DNA from: CAYRDC01 sp964422925
GTDB taxonomy: Bacteria; Bacteroidota; Bacteroidia; Chitinophagales; S012-47
Assembly: GCA_964422925.1 (NCBI GenBank)
Contig: CAYRDC010000003.1
Span: 1 to 64,000 of the forward strand
DNA: 64,000 nucleotides
Direction of reading: 5' to 3'
Shown: positions 25,839 to 35,034 of the stretch, piece after piece
Layout: each line of letters opens with the position of its first letter
Position numbering within the stretch: the stretch's first letter is position 1
Program-made: the position numbers and the translations under genes
The notes under the pieces: generated by a model
What the model saw: the letters and a program-made list of their open reading frames with translations, nothing else
What the model was told of the DNA's origin: nothing
Database searches by the model: none

Positions 25839-26505
25839 GGCGCAAATCTATAAAATCCACTGTAACAGGAGCCTGGTTTACCTGGCGCAAGCCCAAACCG
25901 ATCTGGAAATCCGCGAACTTCCCCTTCCCAAACAGGGCCTGCGCGTGGCGTTCCCGGGCAATAACTTTGACTACGGGGCATTCATCGAAGCCTTGTTCCA
26001 CGACCGGGAAGGGCAGGTGTTTTGCCTGGCCGGGCCCGACTGGCAGGTGGTGGTTTCCGGTTTCATCCGCCACTTTACCCTCTTGGATGCCGGGGGAGGT
26101 GTGGTGGAAAACGGGGAAGGCCGCGTGCTGGTGATATACCGCAGGGGCTGGTGGGACCTGCCCAAAGGAAAAATGGATGAAGGGGAAACCATCGAGAACT
26201 GCGCGCTGCGCGAAGTAGAAGAGGAAACCGGCCTCACCGGCCTCCGAATGGTAAAACCGCTGCCGGTCCTTTCCTGGGGCCAGCCGTGCACATTCCACAC
26301 CTACGGGCAAAACCAACAATTGATATTGAAAAGGACCTGGTGGTTTGTGATGCGGGCCGCTGTTCCTCAAAGCCTGGAACTGCAGGCAGAGGAAGATATC
26401 ACCGATGCCCGGTGGGTGAACCGGGAAGAGGTTGTCTCCCTGTATGCGGAAATGTATTCGTCCATAGCGGATGTGCTGCAAACTTATTTCGGTACGGCAG
26501 ACTGA
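25837..26505 (+). CDS. NUDIX hydrolase
   Basis: The 222-residue protein hydrolyses a nucleoside-diphosphate-linked substrate that I cannot specify. The NUDIX box is perfect: GKMDEGETIENCALREVEEETGL (G-x5-E-x7-REVEEETGL). About 100 residues of N-terminal extension precede it. ATG 25837 gives MAQIYKIHCNRS; the frame is open further upstream, but that part is antisense to pyrE. The start codon overlaps the divergent pyrE start codon by two bases, and the 3' end overlaps convergent coaD by 22 bp. Confidence 0.9.
   Translation: MAQIYKIHCNRSLVYLAQAQTDLEIRELPLPKQGLRVAFPGNNFDYGAFIEALFHDREGQVFCLAGPDWQVVVSGFIRHFTLLDAGGGVVENGEGRVLVIYRRGWWDLPKGKMDEGETIENCALREVEEETGLTGLRMVKPLPVLSWGQPCTFHTYGQNQQLILKRTWWFVMRAAVPQSLELQAEEDITDARWVNREEVVSLYAEMYSSIADVLQTYFGTAD
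25843..25850 (-). promoter_or_regulatory. -7 box TAGATTTG for pyrE, inside the NUDIX gene
   Basis: An exact TAnnTTTG match on the minus strand lies 4 bp upstream of the pyrE ATG and within codons 3-5 of the NUDIX gene. It predicts a leaderless pyrE message. Confidence 0.5.
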
Positions 26506-26966
26506 ATATCGGATGCGATTTCTGCCGGAAGGAATTGTGCTGCATCCCCACCGTACAGCAGGATTTCACGCACAATGGTAGAGCTTACATACACGCTGTC
26601 CGGGCTGGCAGCCAGGAATACCGTTTCAATAAACGGGTGCAATTCGTGGTTAAGGTTGGCGATGGTTTGTTCATAATTGAAATCCTCCCCGTTGCGGATG
26701 CCCCGCACCAAAAAGCGGGCGTTCACTTTTTTGCAGAAATCCACGGTCAGGCCTTCATAGTGCGCGATCTCCACTTGCGGATAATCCTTAAACAACAGGG
26801 ACAGCCAGGACAGGCGCTGTTCCAATGTAAACATGGTTTTCTTACGGGAATTGTGACCAATGGCCACAATGATCTTATCAAAAAGGCCGGTGCAGCGCTT
26901 TACCAGGTTGGTATGTCCCCGGGTAACCGGATCGAAAGAGCCTGGAAATACGGCAATGCGTTCCAT
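26484..26966 (-). CDS. coaD: Phosphopantetheine adenylyltransferase
   Basis: The 160-residue enzyme makes dephospho-CoA from phosphopantetheine and ATP. Nucleotidyltransferase motifs: AVFPGSFDPVTRGHTNLV (TxGH as TRGH), VRGIRNGEDFNYE and the ISSTIVRE-type end as VSSTIVREIL. ATG 26966 is preferred to the TTG at 26972, which would overlap the rsmD stop. The gap to rsmD is 2 bp, so the two are one operon. Confidence 0.96.
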   Translation of the reverse strand: MERIAVFPGSFDPVTRGHTNLVKRCTGLFDKIIVAIGHNSRKKTMFTLEQRLSWLSLLFKDYPQVEIAHYEGLTVDFCKKVNARFLVRGIRNGEDFNYEQTIANLNHELHPFIETVFLAASPDSVYVSSTIVREILLYGGDAAQFLPAEIASDIQSAVPK

Positions 26967-26968
26967 GG

Positions 26969-27508
26969 TCAATGGGTTTCGTAGGTGAAAATACTAAAAT
27001 TGGTTTGACCGTAATGCCGGTGCATCCGGCAATTCGGGTGTTGCCTGAAATCATGGCGTGGCGAATGTTCCAGGATGAACCACCCTATGTCCGTTAACAG
27101 CTTGTTTTCCAGTACGATGTTTGGGAGCTGATCCAGTTTTTTATCCGCGTAAGGCGGCCCGGCAAATATCAGGTCGAATTGCCGGGGACAGGTTTCGAGA
27201 AAGCGGTATACATCCCCGCGGATTACCTGAATCGGCATATCCATTTGTTGGGCCGTGTCACGGATAAACCGTACATTGGGCTGGAACCATTCCACCAATG
27301 TAATGTCCCGGCATCCCCGGGAAGCCATTTCAAAGCTCAAACTGCCCGTGCCCCCAAACAGGTCCAGGTAACTGACCGCATCAAAATTGAAATAATTTGC
27401 GAGGATGTTGAACAAGGATTCCTTGGCAAAATCCGTGGTAGGGCGGGCCGGGTTGTTCCGCGGGGGATTAAAGCGTTTTCCCTTGTATTTGCCTCCTATG
27501 ATGCGCAT
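26969..27508 (-). CDS. rsmD: 16S rRNA (guanine966-N2)-methyltransferase-like protein
   Basis: The 179-residue protein has the RsmD layout: MRIIGGKYKGKRF start, RPTTDFAKESLFNIL, the SAM-binding motif YLDLFGGTGSLSFEMASRG and VEWFQPN (acidic loop). The catalytic motif IV, normally DPPY or DPPF, reads AGPPY here, so the Asp that holds the target amine is replaced by Gly. Either activity is altered or this copy is specialised. It lies between coaD and DUF3822, the usual Bacteroidota order. Confidence 0.9.
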   Translation of the reverse strand: MRIIGGKYKGKRFNPPRNNPARPTTDFAKESLFNILANYFNFDAVSYLDLFGGTGSLSFEMASRGCRDITLVEWFQPNVRFIRDTAQQMDMPIQVIRGDVYRFLETCPRQFDLIFAGPPYADKKLDQLPNIVLENKLLTDIGWFILEHSPRHDFRQHPNCRMHRHYGQTNFSIFTYETH

Positions 27509-27514
27509 ATGGTT

Positions 27515-28357
27515 TCAGCCGGTAAAAAGATCAAAGTAAAAGTGGGCTGGCATTTGTTCCAGTTCACGGGGCAGTTGGCCCGGGTATAATCTCCGGGCGG
27601 TTTCCAGATGGGGGAAATATTTGGCAGCACCTTCCCAGATCGCTGAACCTTTTACAATTTCCCCTGCCAGCCGGAGGGGCACTTCGTGCATGTCCCATCC
27701 GGCCGTCTGGTAAGCCAGGGCAGTGTAATACAGAAAATCTTCCGCCTCAAACAGGTCATAGGCATTGTAAAGCAGAAGGGTTTTCCCATCAATGGCTGCC
27801 AGTTCGCACAGGCCTTCGCTGATCAGTGCCAGCACAAATGGCCCCCGGTTTTCTTCAGCGTTATTTAACAATGGGTTTAACCAAAAAGGCGCACTATGCT
27901 GAATATCAGGGTGATTAAACAGCTCGTTCAGGTATTGTATCAGGTCGTGGCGCACCTGGTAATACAACCTGGCGGAAGCTTCGGGGATGGCGGAGTGGCC
28001 GATGGATACATTCTGATGAGCCGTACCGGGAAACAGCTTCATGGGGTCAGCCGGTTCAAAACCTTCCGGAATCAGTTGAAAGGGGCGGGCGAACAGGCGG
28101 ATACGGGTGTTTTTATAGGCAGCCTGCAGCTGCTCATCCTGCCGGAAGTGCATATCCCGGAATTCTTCCCTTCCGGCCAGGTCTTCCAGGGATTCCTGTA
28201 ATTCAAAGGCTTTGAATGCCATCACTTTTCCTTCATTGTTCCGGACGAGGTAGCGCACGGCATTCAGGCGGACCAGTAATTCGAGTTGAAATGACTGCGA
28301 AAAATTCAGGTCTATTTCCGGAGCAATGTAAGACCGCACGGGTGACAACACCTCCAT
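27515..28357 (-). CDS. DUF3822 family protein
   Basis: The 280-residue cytosolic protein belongs by position and pattern to DUF3822, an ASKHA-like family found next to rsmD in Bacteroidota. It shows the duplicated fold with strand-rich stretches (FALLPEGF-like LFARPFQLIPEGFEP, LLYNAYDLFEAEDFLYYTALAYQ). It precedes rsmD by 6 bp, forming a DUF3822-rsmD-coaD operon. Function unknown. Confidence 0.82.
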   Translation of the reverse strand: MEVLSPVRSYIAPEIDLNFSQSFQLELLVRLNAVRYLVRNNEGKVMAFKAFELQESLEDLAGREEFRDMHFRQDEQLQAAYKNTRIRLFARPFQLIPEGFEPADPMKLFPGTAHQNVSIGHSAIPEASARLYYQVRHDLIQYLNELFNHPDIQHSAPFWLNPLLNNAEENRGPFVLALISEGLCELAAIDGKTLLLYNAYDLFEAEDFLYYTALAYQTAGWDMHEVPLRLAGEIVKGSAIWEGAAKYFPHLETARRLYPGQLPRELEQMPAHFYFDLFTG

Positions 28358-28408
28358 GCAGCAAAGTTTTTACTTAGTGAATTCCAGGAAGGAATAACCC
28401 TTACCGGG

Positions 28409-29137
28409 CTATTTCTCATCCATCAGGATGATGTCCGTAATATCCGTACTGGCTTCCGTCAGGGAACCCAGTTTTATGCCTTCCTTGCTTTTGTAATACC
28501 CTCTGTTCAGTCCTTTCAGTATGGAAGAATTGTAAGCGATCACTTCATACACCGGAACTTTCACGCGGCCCGGGCCCACGTAATTGATTTGGGCATGCAT
28601 TTCAAATTCATCGCCCTTGCTGAAAGGAATATATTTAAGCGAATCCAATGAGGTGTTAAACTGCACTTGCGTCAAAACCGGAGCGTACACCGTATCCCGA
28701 ACCAGGTAATGGGTGATTTTTTCCCCGGCTTTTTCCTTCTTGTACAGTTCGTTCAGCTTCCGGTCGATATCCGTGTACAACAGGGAATCCGGTAAATTGG
28801 GATCCAGGTTAAAGATTTCAATGGCCTGTTCCACGGAAATATTTTCCACCGTGTCGCTTTCCGTACCGATGGTTTTGACCAGCATCAATTCCCCGGTTTT
28901 GCATACATTCACCAGACTGTCAAAATTATCGGCATATTCCCCTTTAATTTGCTTATAGGCGTCCTGTGCTTTGGCGATATCGCGCAGTTGCTCCTTGACA
29001 ACATTGTACCTTTTCTTCTTGGTTTGTTCAAAGAAATAAGGATCAAAAAGTGTCCGGTACAACATATAACCCAAGCCAATAATCACCAGGGTGAATACTA
29101 TTTTCAGTGGCAGGTTTAATTTTCTCATAGTGGACAT
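28409..29137 (-). CDS. Membrane-anchored, pilin-like protein of unknown function
   Basis: The 242-residue protein begins with a short basic stretch and one hydrophobic helix (about residues 12-28). A long amphipathic helix follows, then KAQDAYKQIKGEYADNFDSLVN, which resembles the helix-then-sheet start of type IV pilins and type II pseudopilins. The canonical GFxxxE processing site is absent. The rest is mixed alpha/beta with no family I recognise. It lies 51 bp upstream of DUF3822 on the same strand. Confidence 0.72.
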   Translation of the reverse strand: MSTMRKLNLPLKIVFTLVIIGLGYMLYRTLFDPYFFEQTKKKRYNVVKEQLRDIAKAQDAYKQIKGEYADNFDSLVNVCKTGELMLVKTIGTESDTVENISVEQAIEIFNLDPNLPDSLLYTDIDRKLNELYKKEKAGEKITHYLVRDTVYAPVLTQVQFNTSLDSLKYIPFSKGDEFEMHAQINYVGPGRVKVPVYEVIAYNSSILKGLNRGYYKSKEGIKLGSLTEASTDITDIILMDEK

Positions 29138-29233
29138 CGGTTAAATCACCGCACAATAATACGATATTTTGGGTGAAACCCGGAGGGGTGTTTTCCGGAA
29201 AATCACCGGGCGCGGCATGTAGCGGAATTCCAT

Positions 29234-29241
29234 TAGTTTTG
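29234..29241 (+). promoter_or_regulatory. -7 box TAGTTTTG for the thioesterase
   Basis: An exact TAnnTTTG match ends 5 bp before the ATG at 29247, again implying a leaderless message. Confidence 0.5.
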
Positions 29242-29246
29242 CCGCC

Positions 29247-29672
29247 ATGTCAGGAAACGATAACGAAGCTTTGCGCCAGCGTATTCTGGATATTTTCGCG
29301 AGGAATCATTTTGGAAAGGACCTCGGTTTCCGGTTTACCGAAATCAGTGAGGGCCGGATTTCCGGTGAAATCGATTTGCTGGAAAAGTACACGCAGCAGG
29401 ACGGTTACGCGCATGGCGGAGTAATCCTGGCTATCAGCGATATTGTGGCAGGGTTTGCGGCTTATACGCTCACGCCCCCCGACAAACGGGTGGTCACGGC
29501 CGAAATCAAGGTGTCGCACCTGCGGCCCGGGGTGGGGGAGAAACTGATGGCCACGGGCTACGTGCTGAAACCGGGCAAACGCCTGCATTTCTGTGAAGCC
29601 GAGGTCTATTGCGGCAACGACCACCCGAAACTCATTGCCAAAGCCACCACCATCATGGCCATTACCGTATGA
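29247..29672 (+). CDS. PaaI-family hotdog thioesterase
   Basis: The 141-residue protein is a single hotdog domain with the PaaI signature GYAHGGVILAISDIVAGFAAY, in which the HGG turn and a downstream acidic residue form the acyl-CoA thioester site. Later strands (VVTAEIKVSHLRPG, LHFCEAEVY) fit. Its stop codon abuts the stop of the convergent M4 protease with no spacer. Substrate unknown. Confidence 0.9.
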   Translation: MSGNDNEALRQRILDIFARNHFGKDLGFRFTEISEGRISGEIDLLEKYTQQDGYAHGGVILAISDIVAGFAAYTLTPPDKRVVTAEIKVSHLRPGVGEKLMATGYVLKPGKRLHFCEAEVYCGNDHPKLIAKATTIMAITV

Positions 29673-32600
29673 TTATTCCACCATTACCTTTTGCAGCAGT
29701 TTGCCGGACCGGGTGATGATTTCCACCATGTAAATGCCGGCCGCTTTTCCGGACAGGTCGAATGCGTACACATTCAGCCCGCTGGACAGTTTATCCTTCC
29801 GGGCCTCCTGTTGCTGTCCCAGCACATTGTACACCCTGATAAATACAGGACCGGAACTGTTGCTGTGGATGTACAGGCTGAAGCGGTCATGGGCCGGATT
29901 GGGATATATATCCGCTTTAAGCGCTGGCACCGGTTGAACGGGCAGGCCGGTGTTGGTCACCTGCACTTCCAGGGTGACAGTATCCTGACCGCAGTTATTG
30001 GATACTACGAGTGTTACGATATAGCTTCCGGGCTGTGAATACGTATGGGAAGGACTTTTCAGACTGGAGCTGTCACCATCGCCAAAATCCCATGACCAGG
30101 AAGTGGCATTTGTTGAGGTATCGGTAAAGGCAACGGTAAGGTTATTGGCCGTCCATATGAACCCTCCAGCTGGAAGAGGATCTACCTGTACAAACACCGA
30201 ATCCGCCACCGAGCCGCACTGGTTGGAAGCAGTAACCGTGTACATGGTTCCTGCCGCGGGGCTGACCCAGATGTCTGAACCGGGTTGATTGCCCGGGTTC
30301 CAGGTAAAGGATCCTGTGCCCGTGGCGCTCAGGTGCGCCTGGTGGCCCGGGCAGATGGCCGTGTCGGCCGATGCCTGTACCGAAGGCTGTGGCAACACGA
30401 TGACCCGCACGGAATCCTTGGTGCTGCCGCAGGCATTCGTGGCCGTTACCGTGTATTCGGTTGTGGTCAGCGGGCTGACCGTAATGCTGCTACCGGAAAG
30501 GTTACCCGGGTTCCAGCCGAAACTGCCTGTGCCGCTGGCGTACAGCGTTACCGGGTTACCTGCGCAAATCGTTGTGTCGGGCCAGGCCGTGACGGACGGC
30601 TGAGGCAATACGGTAACCGAAAAAGTATCCGACACGGTCCCGCATTGAGTGGTGGAAGTGATGGTATACACCGTGGTTGCCTGTGGGCTGAGCGTTACCG
30701 TATTGCCCGTGTAATTGCCCGGCATCCAGGAAAAGATGCCTACGCCAATGGCGGTTACCGTAACCTGTCCGCCCGGGCAAATGTTTTGGTGGGCAGGAGC
30801 CGATACCGAGGGCAGGGATAGTACATCCACCGTGACGGTGTCCGTTGCCTGCCCGCAGCTGTTGGTGGCCGTAACGGTGTAGGTGGTTGTGGCAGACGGG
30901 CTGACCGTTATAGTGCTCCCGGCCAGGTTTCCGGGCATCCACGTGAAAGAGCCGGTTCCTGCGGCAGCCAGCACAGCCTGACCACCCGGGCAAATGGCCG
31001 TATCGGCCGGTGCCGTTACCGAAGGCTGGGGAATAACCGCAACCGTTTGCGTGTCCGTGTCCGAACCGCATAACGTGGTGGCGGTAACCGTGTAAGTAGT
31101 GGCGGATTGCGGTTTCACCCAAACGGAGGAACCCGTGAAATTACCCGGCATCCAGGTAAAAGTGCCGGTGCCTGAAACGGTTAACAGTACCGAATCGCCC
31201 AGGCAAATGCTTTGTGCGCCCGATATGCTGGCGGATGGTTGTGGAAGCATGCCGATATGAACGCTGTCCGTAACTGTTCCGCAGCTGTTCGTTACGCTGA
31301 CTCGGTAGGTTGTGGGCACAGCCGGATTGACCGTAATGGACGGGCTGGTCTGTCCGCCCGGGCTCCACAGGAAACTGCCATTCCCGGTGGCTGACAGGGT
31401 TATGGTATTCCCCGCGCAGATGTTGGTATCGGCAGAAGCGGATACAAGGGGTAATGGCAGTACGGTAACCACCGCGGTGTCTGTAGCTGTCCCGCAGAGA
31501 TTGCCGGCTGTAACGGTGTAAACCGTTGTAACTGACGGATTGACACTGATGCTGAAGGTTGTGTCGCCTCCCGGGTTCCAGAACAGGGTATCATTGTTCA
31601 CGGGGGCGGCCGTCAGGATCACCGGGCCGGCTCCCTGGCAAATGGAAGTGTCTCCGCTCGCGGTGACAGTTGGCGGGTCAATCACCTTGGCCACAGCCGG
31701 GCTGCGAAGCGTAACGCAATCGTCTTGCTGCACTTCCCAGTCATAGTAGAAATAATAATATCCTGCCGGTGCGTTGGTTCCCTTTATGGAAATCAGTCCG
31801 GGCAGGGTATAGGGGAAACTGGCTCCGCTGCTGTTCCGGTAAAGGTTGGAACCGGTTCCGGCCACACCCAGCTGGTAATCTGTTCCCGGGTTGAGATGCC
31901 AGTTCAGGGTTACCCGGCTCATACCGTCCGGGATATTCGCGGTAAGGCTTTGCAATACCGTTCCGTTGTGATCGCGCAGTTCAATGGTCCGGTTTCCGGC
32001 TCCGGACGCGTACACCTTGACCGAAACCAGCGTGCACGGGTTGTACACATCAAAGATCAGGTGGCGGTTGCCGGTGTAATAGCCACCGCTGCCGAAATTG
32101 TTGTCGGGCGGGCCCACATACTGAACCGGGTTGGGAACACTTTCCTGCACATAGTAGGTGGTTGTCGTACTGATAGCCGGGGTGGTAAACACTGAACCGG
32201 TGTCCAGCAGGGTACCGCCCAGCGGCTGGTCGTACCATTCAAAGGAACCCGGCCACTGGGTGGACAGAGTTACCGAACCGGGCCCGCAGCGCCAGCCATT
32301 GTTAACGGCCGGGCCGGCCGGCTTGTTCACGTAAATGTATTGGATGCGGGTCAAGCTGTCGCTGCCGTACTGATTGGCGGCCACCAGCTTGACGGTATAA
32401 TAGCCATTGGTGTCGTACACATGGGTCGGGTTTTGCTGGGTGGAAGTGTCGCCATCCCCGAAATCCCAGAGCCAGGAAGTGGGGCTGAACAGGGAATTAT
32501 CCGTGAAATGCACTATTCCTGAGCAGGTGCTGGTCACATCCGCATCGAACTGCACCAGCGGGGGTGAATTCGGAATAAAGCAGGACCAGTTCAAAGCAAA

Positions 32601-34898
32601 GCCGGAATAGGTAACGGCCACATCAGAATATTGCCGGAGGGTGATGCTTCCTCCCGATGAAGTGATGGTTCCCCCGTTGGGCAGGCTGGTGCCGGTGTAT
32701 GACCCGATCAAGGGAGATGCCGTGCCGGGCCCGTCATACACATAAAGGTAATCCCAGTTGGTTTCGAAATTAAAGGAAGAAAAGGTTAGGGTAACGGAAG
32801 TGGCGCCAGCCGGGGATATGGTGGTGGTGACATCGGAATTATCCGGATAGTTCCCGTTGGGGCCGCCCGAATCGTACAGCAAACCCACACAATGGGTCAA
32901 GGTTTGCGACCCGGAATCGGGCATCGTGTAGGTGCAGGGGTTGCCCGGCCCGACCCGGATAAAATTCACCTTGGTTGCCGTGTCTTTGCCGCACGCGTTC
33001 CCATCCGCGATCAGGGTTACCGTGTAATTGCCGCTGGCAGTGTAGGTGTGGCTCGGATTGACTGCCGTGCTGGTGGTTCCGTCTCCGAAATCCCACAGGA
33101 AAGTGCCGGCATTGGTGCTCAGGTTGGTAAATTGAACGGTAAACGGAACCTCGCAGTGGGAAGTAATGCCCGCGGTGAAATCACTGGTGACAGTCGGAAC
33201 AAAAGTATCTCCTACGCCTACGGCATACCACGCGTCCGTGGTAGTGATCACCGGCTGTGTACAGGCCCCGTAGAGGTCGATGGCCGACTGGATGGCATAA
33301 AACCGCGCGTCCGAATATTGTGAAGAAGGAACCAGGTACACGGTCAGGTTGCGAAAGGCAATCTTGGAAGCCGTATCGATACCCATCCCGGTGATATTGT
33401 AATAATTCCCGTTATCGTTGGTCCCCGTGTCGCCAACGCTCATCAGGTAAAACCAATAATTCTGCACGCCACTGTTGGTGTGTACGCCTCCGTTGTCCCC
33501 GCTTCCGGTATACCAGTATGTGCCATGGTAAGTGTCGGGGTCATTGTAAGCATTCGGATTGGACATCGACCGGAAGGTAATACCGATATCTTCACCCATA
33601 GTCCAGTTGGCGGACGCGGGTTTGCCATAGTGTTCAATGGCGGTACCGAAAATGTCGCTGAACGACTCATTCAGCGCCCCGGACTCATAACTGTAAGTAA
33701 GGTTGGCCGTGAAACTGGTCAGCCCGTGGGTGATTTCATGCCCGGCAATATCGAGCGAAGTCAGGGGCGTGACGTTGGAGCCGTTTCCATCGCCATAGGT
33801 CATGCGCTGCCCGTCCCAGAAGGCGTTCACGTAATTGTTGGAATAGTGGACATAACTTTTGAGCGCAAACCCATTGTTGTCAATGGAATTCCGGTTGTGT
33901 TTTGTTAAGTAGTAATCATAAGTCATTTCAGCGCCCCAATGGGCATCGGTGGCATATTCATCAAGGTTGGCATTCTGGTTATTCCAGTAATTATCCGAAT
34001 CCAGAAAATCAACCGCGGCCCCATAATTGGTCCCATTTTGCAGGTTGTAGGTTTCAACGCCATTGCCCCGCCCGGCTTCCCGCAGGCGATAGCCGCCCGA
34101 AAAACTGTCGGTTACAATGGTTTGGGTGCCGCTGTAAGCGGTTACCGCGGTTCCATTGACGTCTACGGTATGGATAATCTCATTTTCAAAAACGATTTCC
34201 CCGGTCAGGGCATCCACGTAAACCCAGGCGCGGTACAGGGGTTCGTCTGCGTAGATATTGAACCGGTAACATAATCGGTAATCGGCTGCATCGTAGCGGC
34301 CTTTGTACGGGAAATAAACGAGTTCTCCGGCCGGAAAATAGGTGGCATTGGGATTACCGGTTTCCCGTTTGAGAAGTTCTTCCTCTTCCGGCATTTCCCA
34401 TTTATACCGCACGGCTCCCACATGGTTGAGGGCAATATTCCGGGCCTGGTCAGCGGAGAGGGAAGTCATGCTGGGCTGGTTAAACGGGGCCTGGATCAGG
34501 CCGTTCATGGATACGATCAGCCCGTTCCGGATATGCAGTTTATACATCATGCCGTCCAGCAGTATGCCTTTGTAATAAGGCTGCAACGTTACGTGACGAT
34601 ATCCCAGTTCATCGCGGAAGGACGATTTCTCCTGCAGATTCATTGCATCCGGCAGATTGAATTGCCGTTTTATCCACGATTCATAATCCACGTAAGGCAC
34701 TTCGTGGCCCGGGGCAAATTGCACGAAATCCGGGACTTCCGATACGGGGTTCACGCGGACCAGCACAGCCCCGGGAACCACTTCATCAGCACGGGCTCCG
34801 GTCAATACCGGCTTCTGAACGGAGGAGCCGGAAAAACCAAAAAACGGAAGGCATAACAGGATCCAAAACAGAAAGGGTAGAAGCTTGAAACGGTTCAT
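29673..34898 (-). CDS. Large secreted M4 (thermolysin-like) metalloprotease with CUB, PKD and type A tail
   Basis: About 1741 residues. After a signal peptide (about 1-25) come FTP and PepSY-type propeptide domains (to about 240). The thermolysin catalytic domain (about 245-560) has zinc ligands H387, H391 (GHEITHG) and E411 (ALNESFSDIFG), and a catalytic E388. Then follow a PKD domain (FLWDFGDGTTS), a CUB-like domain (LYVYDGPGTASPLIGSYTG), a second PKD, an Ig-like segment and a beta-sandwich. Seven Ig/PKD-like repeats of about 77 residues (ADTAICPGGQ, LxATGTGSFTWxPG, NxCG) and a third PKD come next. It ends in a T9SS type A tail (DIYPNPAHDRFSLYI...GIYMVEIITRSGK). ATG 34898 starts the signal peptide. 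The tail repeats are probably surface stalk or substrate-binding modules. Confidence 0.94.
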   Translation of the reverse strand: MNRFKLLPFLFWILLCLPFFGFSGSSVQKPVLTGARADEVVPGAVLVRVNPVSEVPDFVQFAPGHEVPYVDYESWIKRQFNLPDAMNLQEKSSFRDELGYRHVTLQPYYKGILLDGMMYKLHIRNGLIVSMNGLIQAPFNQPSMTSLSADQARNIALNHVGAVRYKWEMPEEEELLKRETGNPNATYFPAGELVYFPYKGRYDAADYRLCYRFNIYADEPLYRAWVYVDALTGEIVFENEIIHTVDVNGTAVTAYSGTQTIVTDSFSGGYRLREAGRGNGVETYNLQNGTNYGAAVDFLDSDNYWNNQNANLDEYATDAHWGAEMTYDYYLTKHNRNSIDNNGFALKSYVHYSNNYVNAFWDGQRMTYGDGNGSNVTPLTSLDIAGHEITHGLTSFTANLTYSYESGALNESFSDIFGTAIEHYGKPASANWTMGEDIGITFRSMSNPNAYNDPDTYHGTYWYTGSGDNGGVHTNSGVQNYWFYLMSVGDTGTNDNGNYYNITGMGIDTASKIAFRNLTVYLVPSSQYSDARFYAIQSAIDLYGACTQPVITTTDAWYAVGVGDTFVPTVTSDFTAGITSHCEVPFTVQFTNLSTNAGTFLWDFGDGTTSTAVNPSHTYTASGNYTVTLIADGNACGKDTATKVNFIRVGPGNPCTYTMPDSGSQTLTHCVGLLYDSGGPNGNYPDNSDVTTTISPAGATSVTLTFSSFNFETNWDYLYVYDGPGTASPLIGSYTGTSLPNGGTITSSGGSITLRQYSDVAVTYSGFALNWSCFIPNSPPLVQFDADVTSTCSGIVHFTDNSLFSPTSWLWDFGDGDTSTQQNPTHVYDTNGYYTVKLVAANQYGSDSLTRIQYIYVNKPAGPAVNNGWRCGPGSVTLSTQWPGSFEWYDQPLGGTLLDTGSVFTTPAISTTTTYYVQESVPNPVQYVGPPDNNFGSGGYYTGNRHLIFDVYNPCTLVSVKVYASGAGNRTIELRDHNGTVLQSLTANIPDGMSRVTLNWHLNPGTDYQLGVAGTGSNLYRNSSGASFPYTLPGLISIKGTNAPAGYYYFYYDWEVQQDDCVTLRSPAVAKVIDPPTVTASGDTSICQGAGPVILTAAPVNNDTLFWNPGGDTTFSISVNPSVTTVYTVTAGNLCGTATDTAVVTVLPLPLVSASADTNICAGNTITLSATGNGSFLWSPGGQTSPSITVNPAVPTTYRVSVTNSCGTVTDSVHIGMLPQPSASISGAQSICLGDSVLLTVSGTGTFTWMPGNFTGSSVWVKPQSATTYTVTATTLCGSDTDTQTVAVIPQPSVTAPADTAICPGGQAVLAAAGTGSFTWMPGNLAGSTITVSPSATTTYTVTATNSCGQATDTVTVDVLSLPSVSAPAHQNICPGGQVTVTAIGVGIFSWMPGNYTGNTVTLSPQATTVYTITSTTQCGTVSDTFSVTVLPQPSVTAWPDTTICAGNPVTLYASGTGSFGWNPGNLSGSSITVSPLTTTEYTVTATNACGSTKDSVRVIVLPQPSVQASADTAICPGHQAHLSATGTGSFTWNPGNQPGSDIWVSPAAGTMYTVTASNQCGSVADSVFVQVDPLPAGGFIWTANNLTVAFTDTSTNATSWSWDFGDGDSSSLKSPSHTYSQPGSYIVTLVVSNNCGQDTVTLEVQVTNTGLPVQPVPALKADIYPNPAHDRFSLYIHSNSSGPVFIRVYNVLGQQQEARKDKLSSGLNVYAFDLSGKAAGIYMVEIITRSGKLLQKVMVE

Positions 34899-35034
34899 AT
34901 CAGCATTGATTTCTGGATAATGACGAGTCAATATCCGGAATGTTATAAATTAGGCGCCTGCCAAAGAATATCGTAGGGCAAATACGCAAGCAAAAGAGCT
35001 TTAGTTGTAAAATTCGCTAAAAAATCAGCATTTC

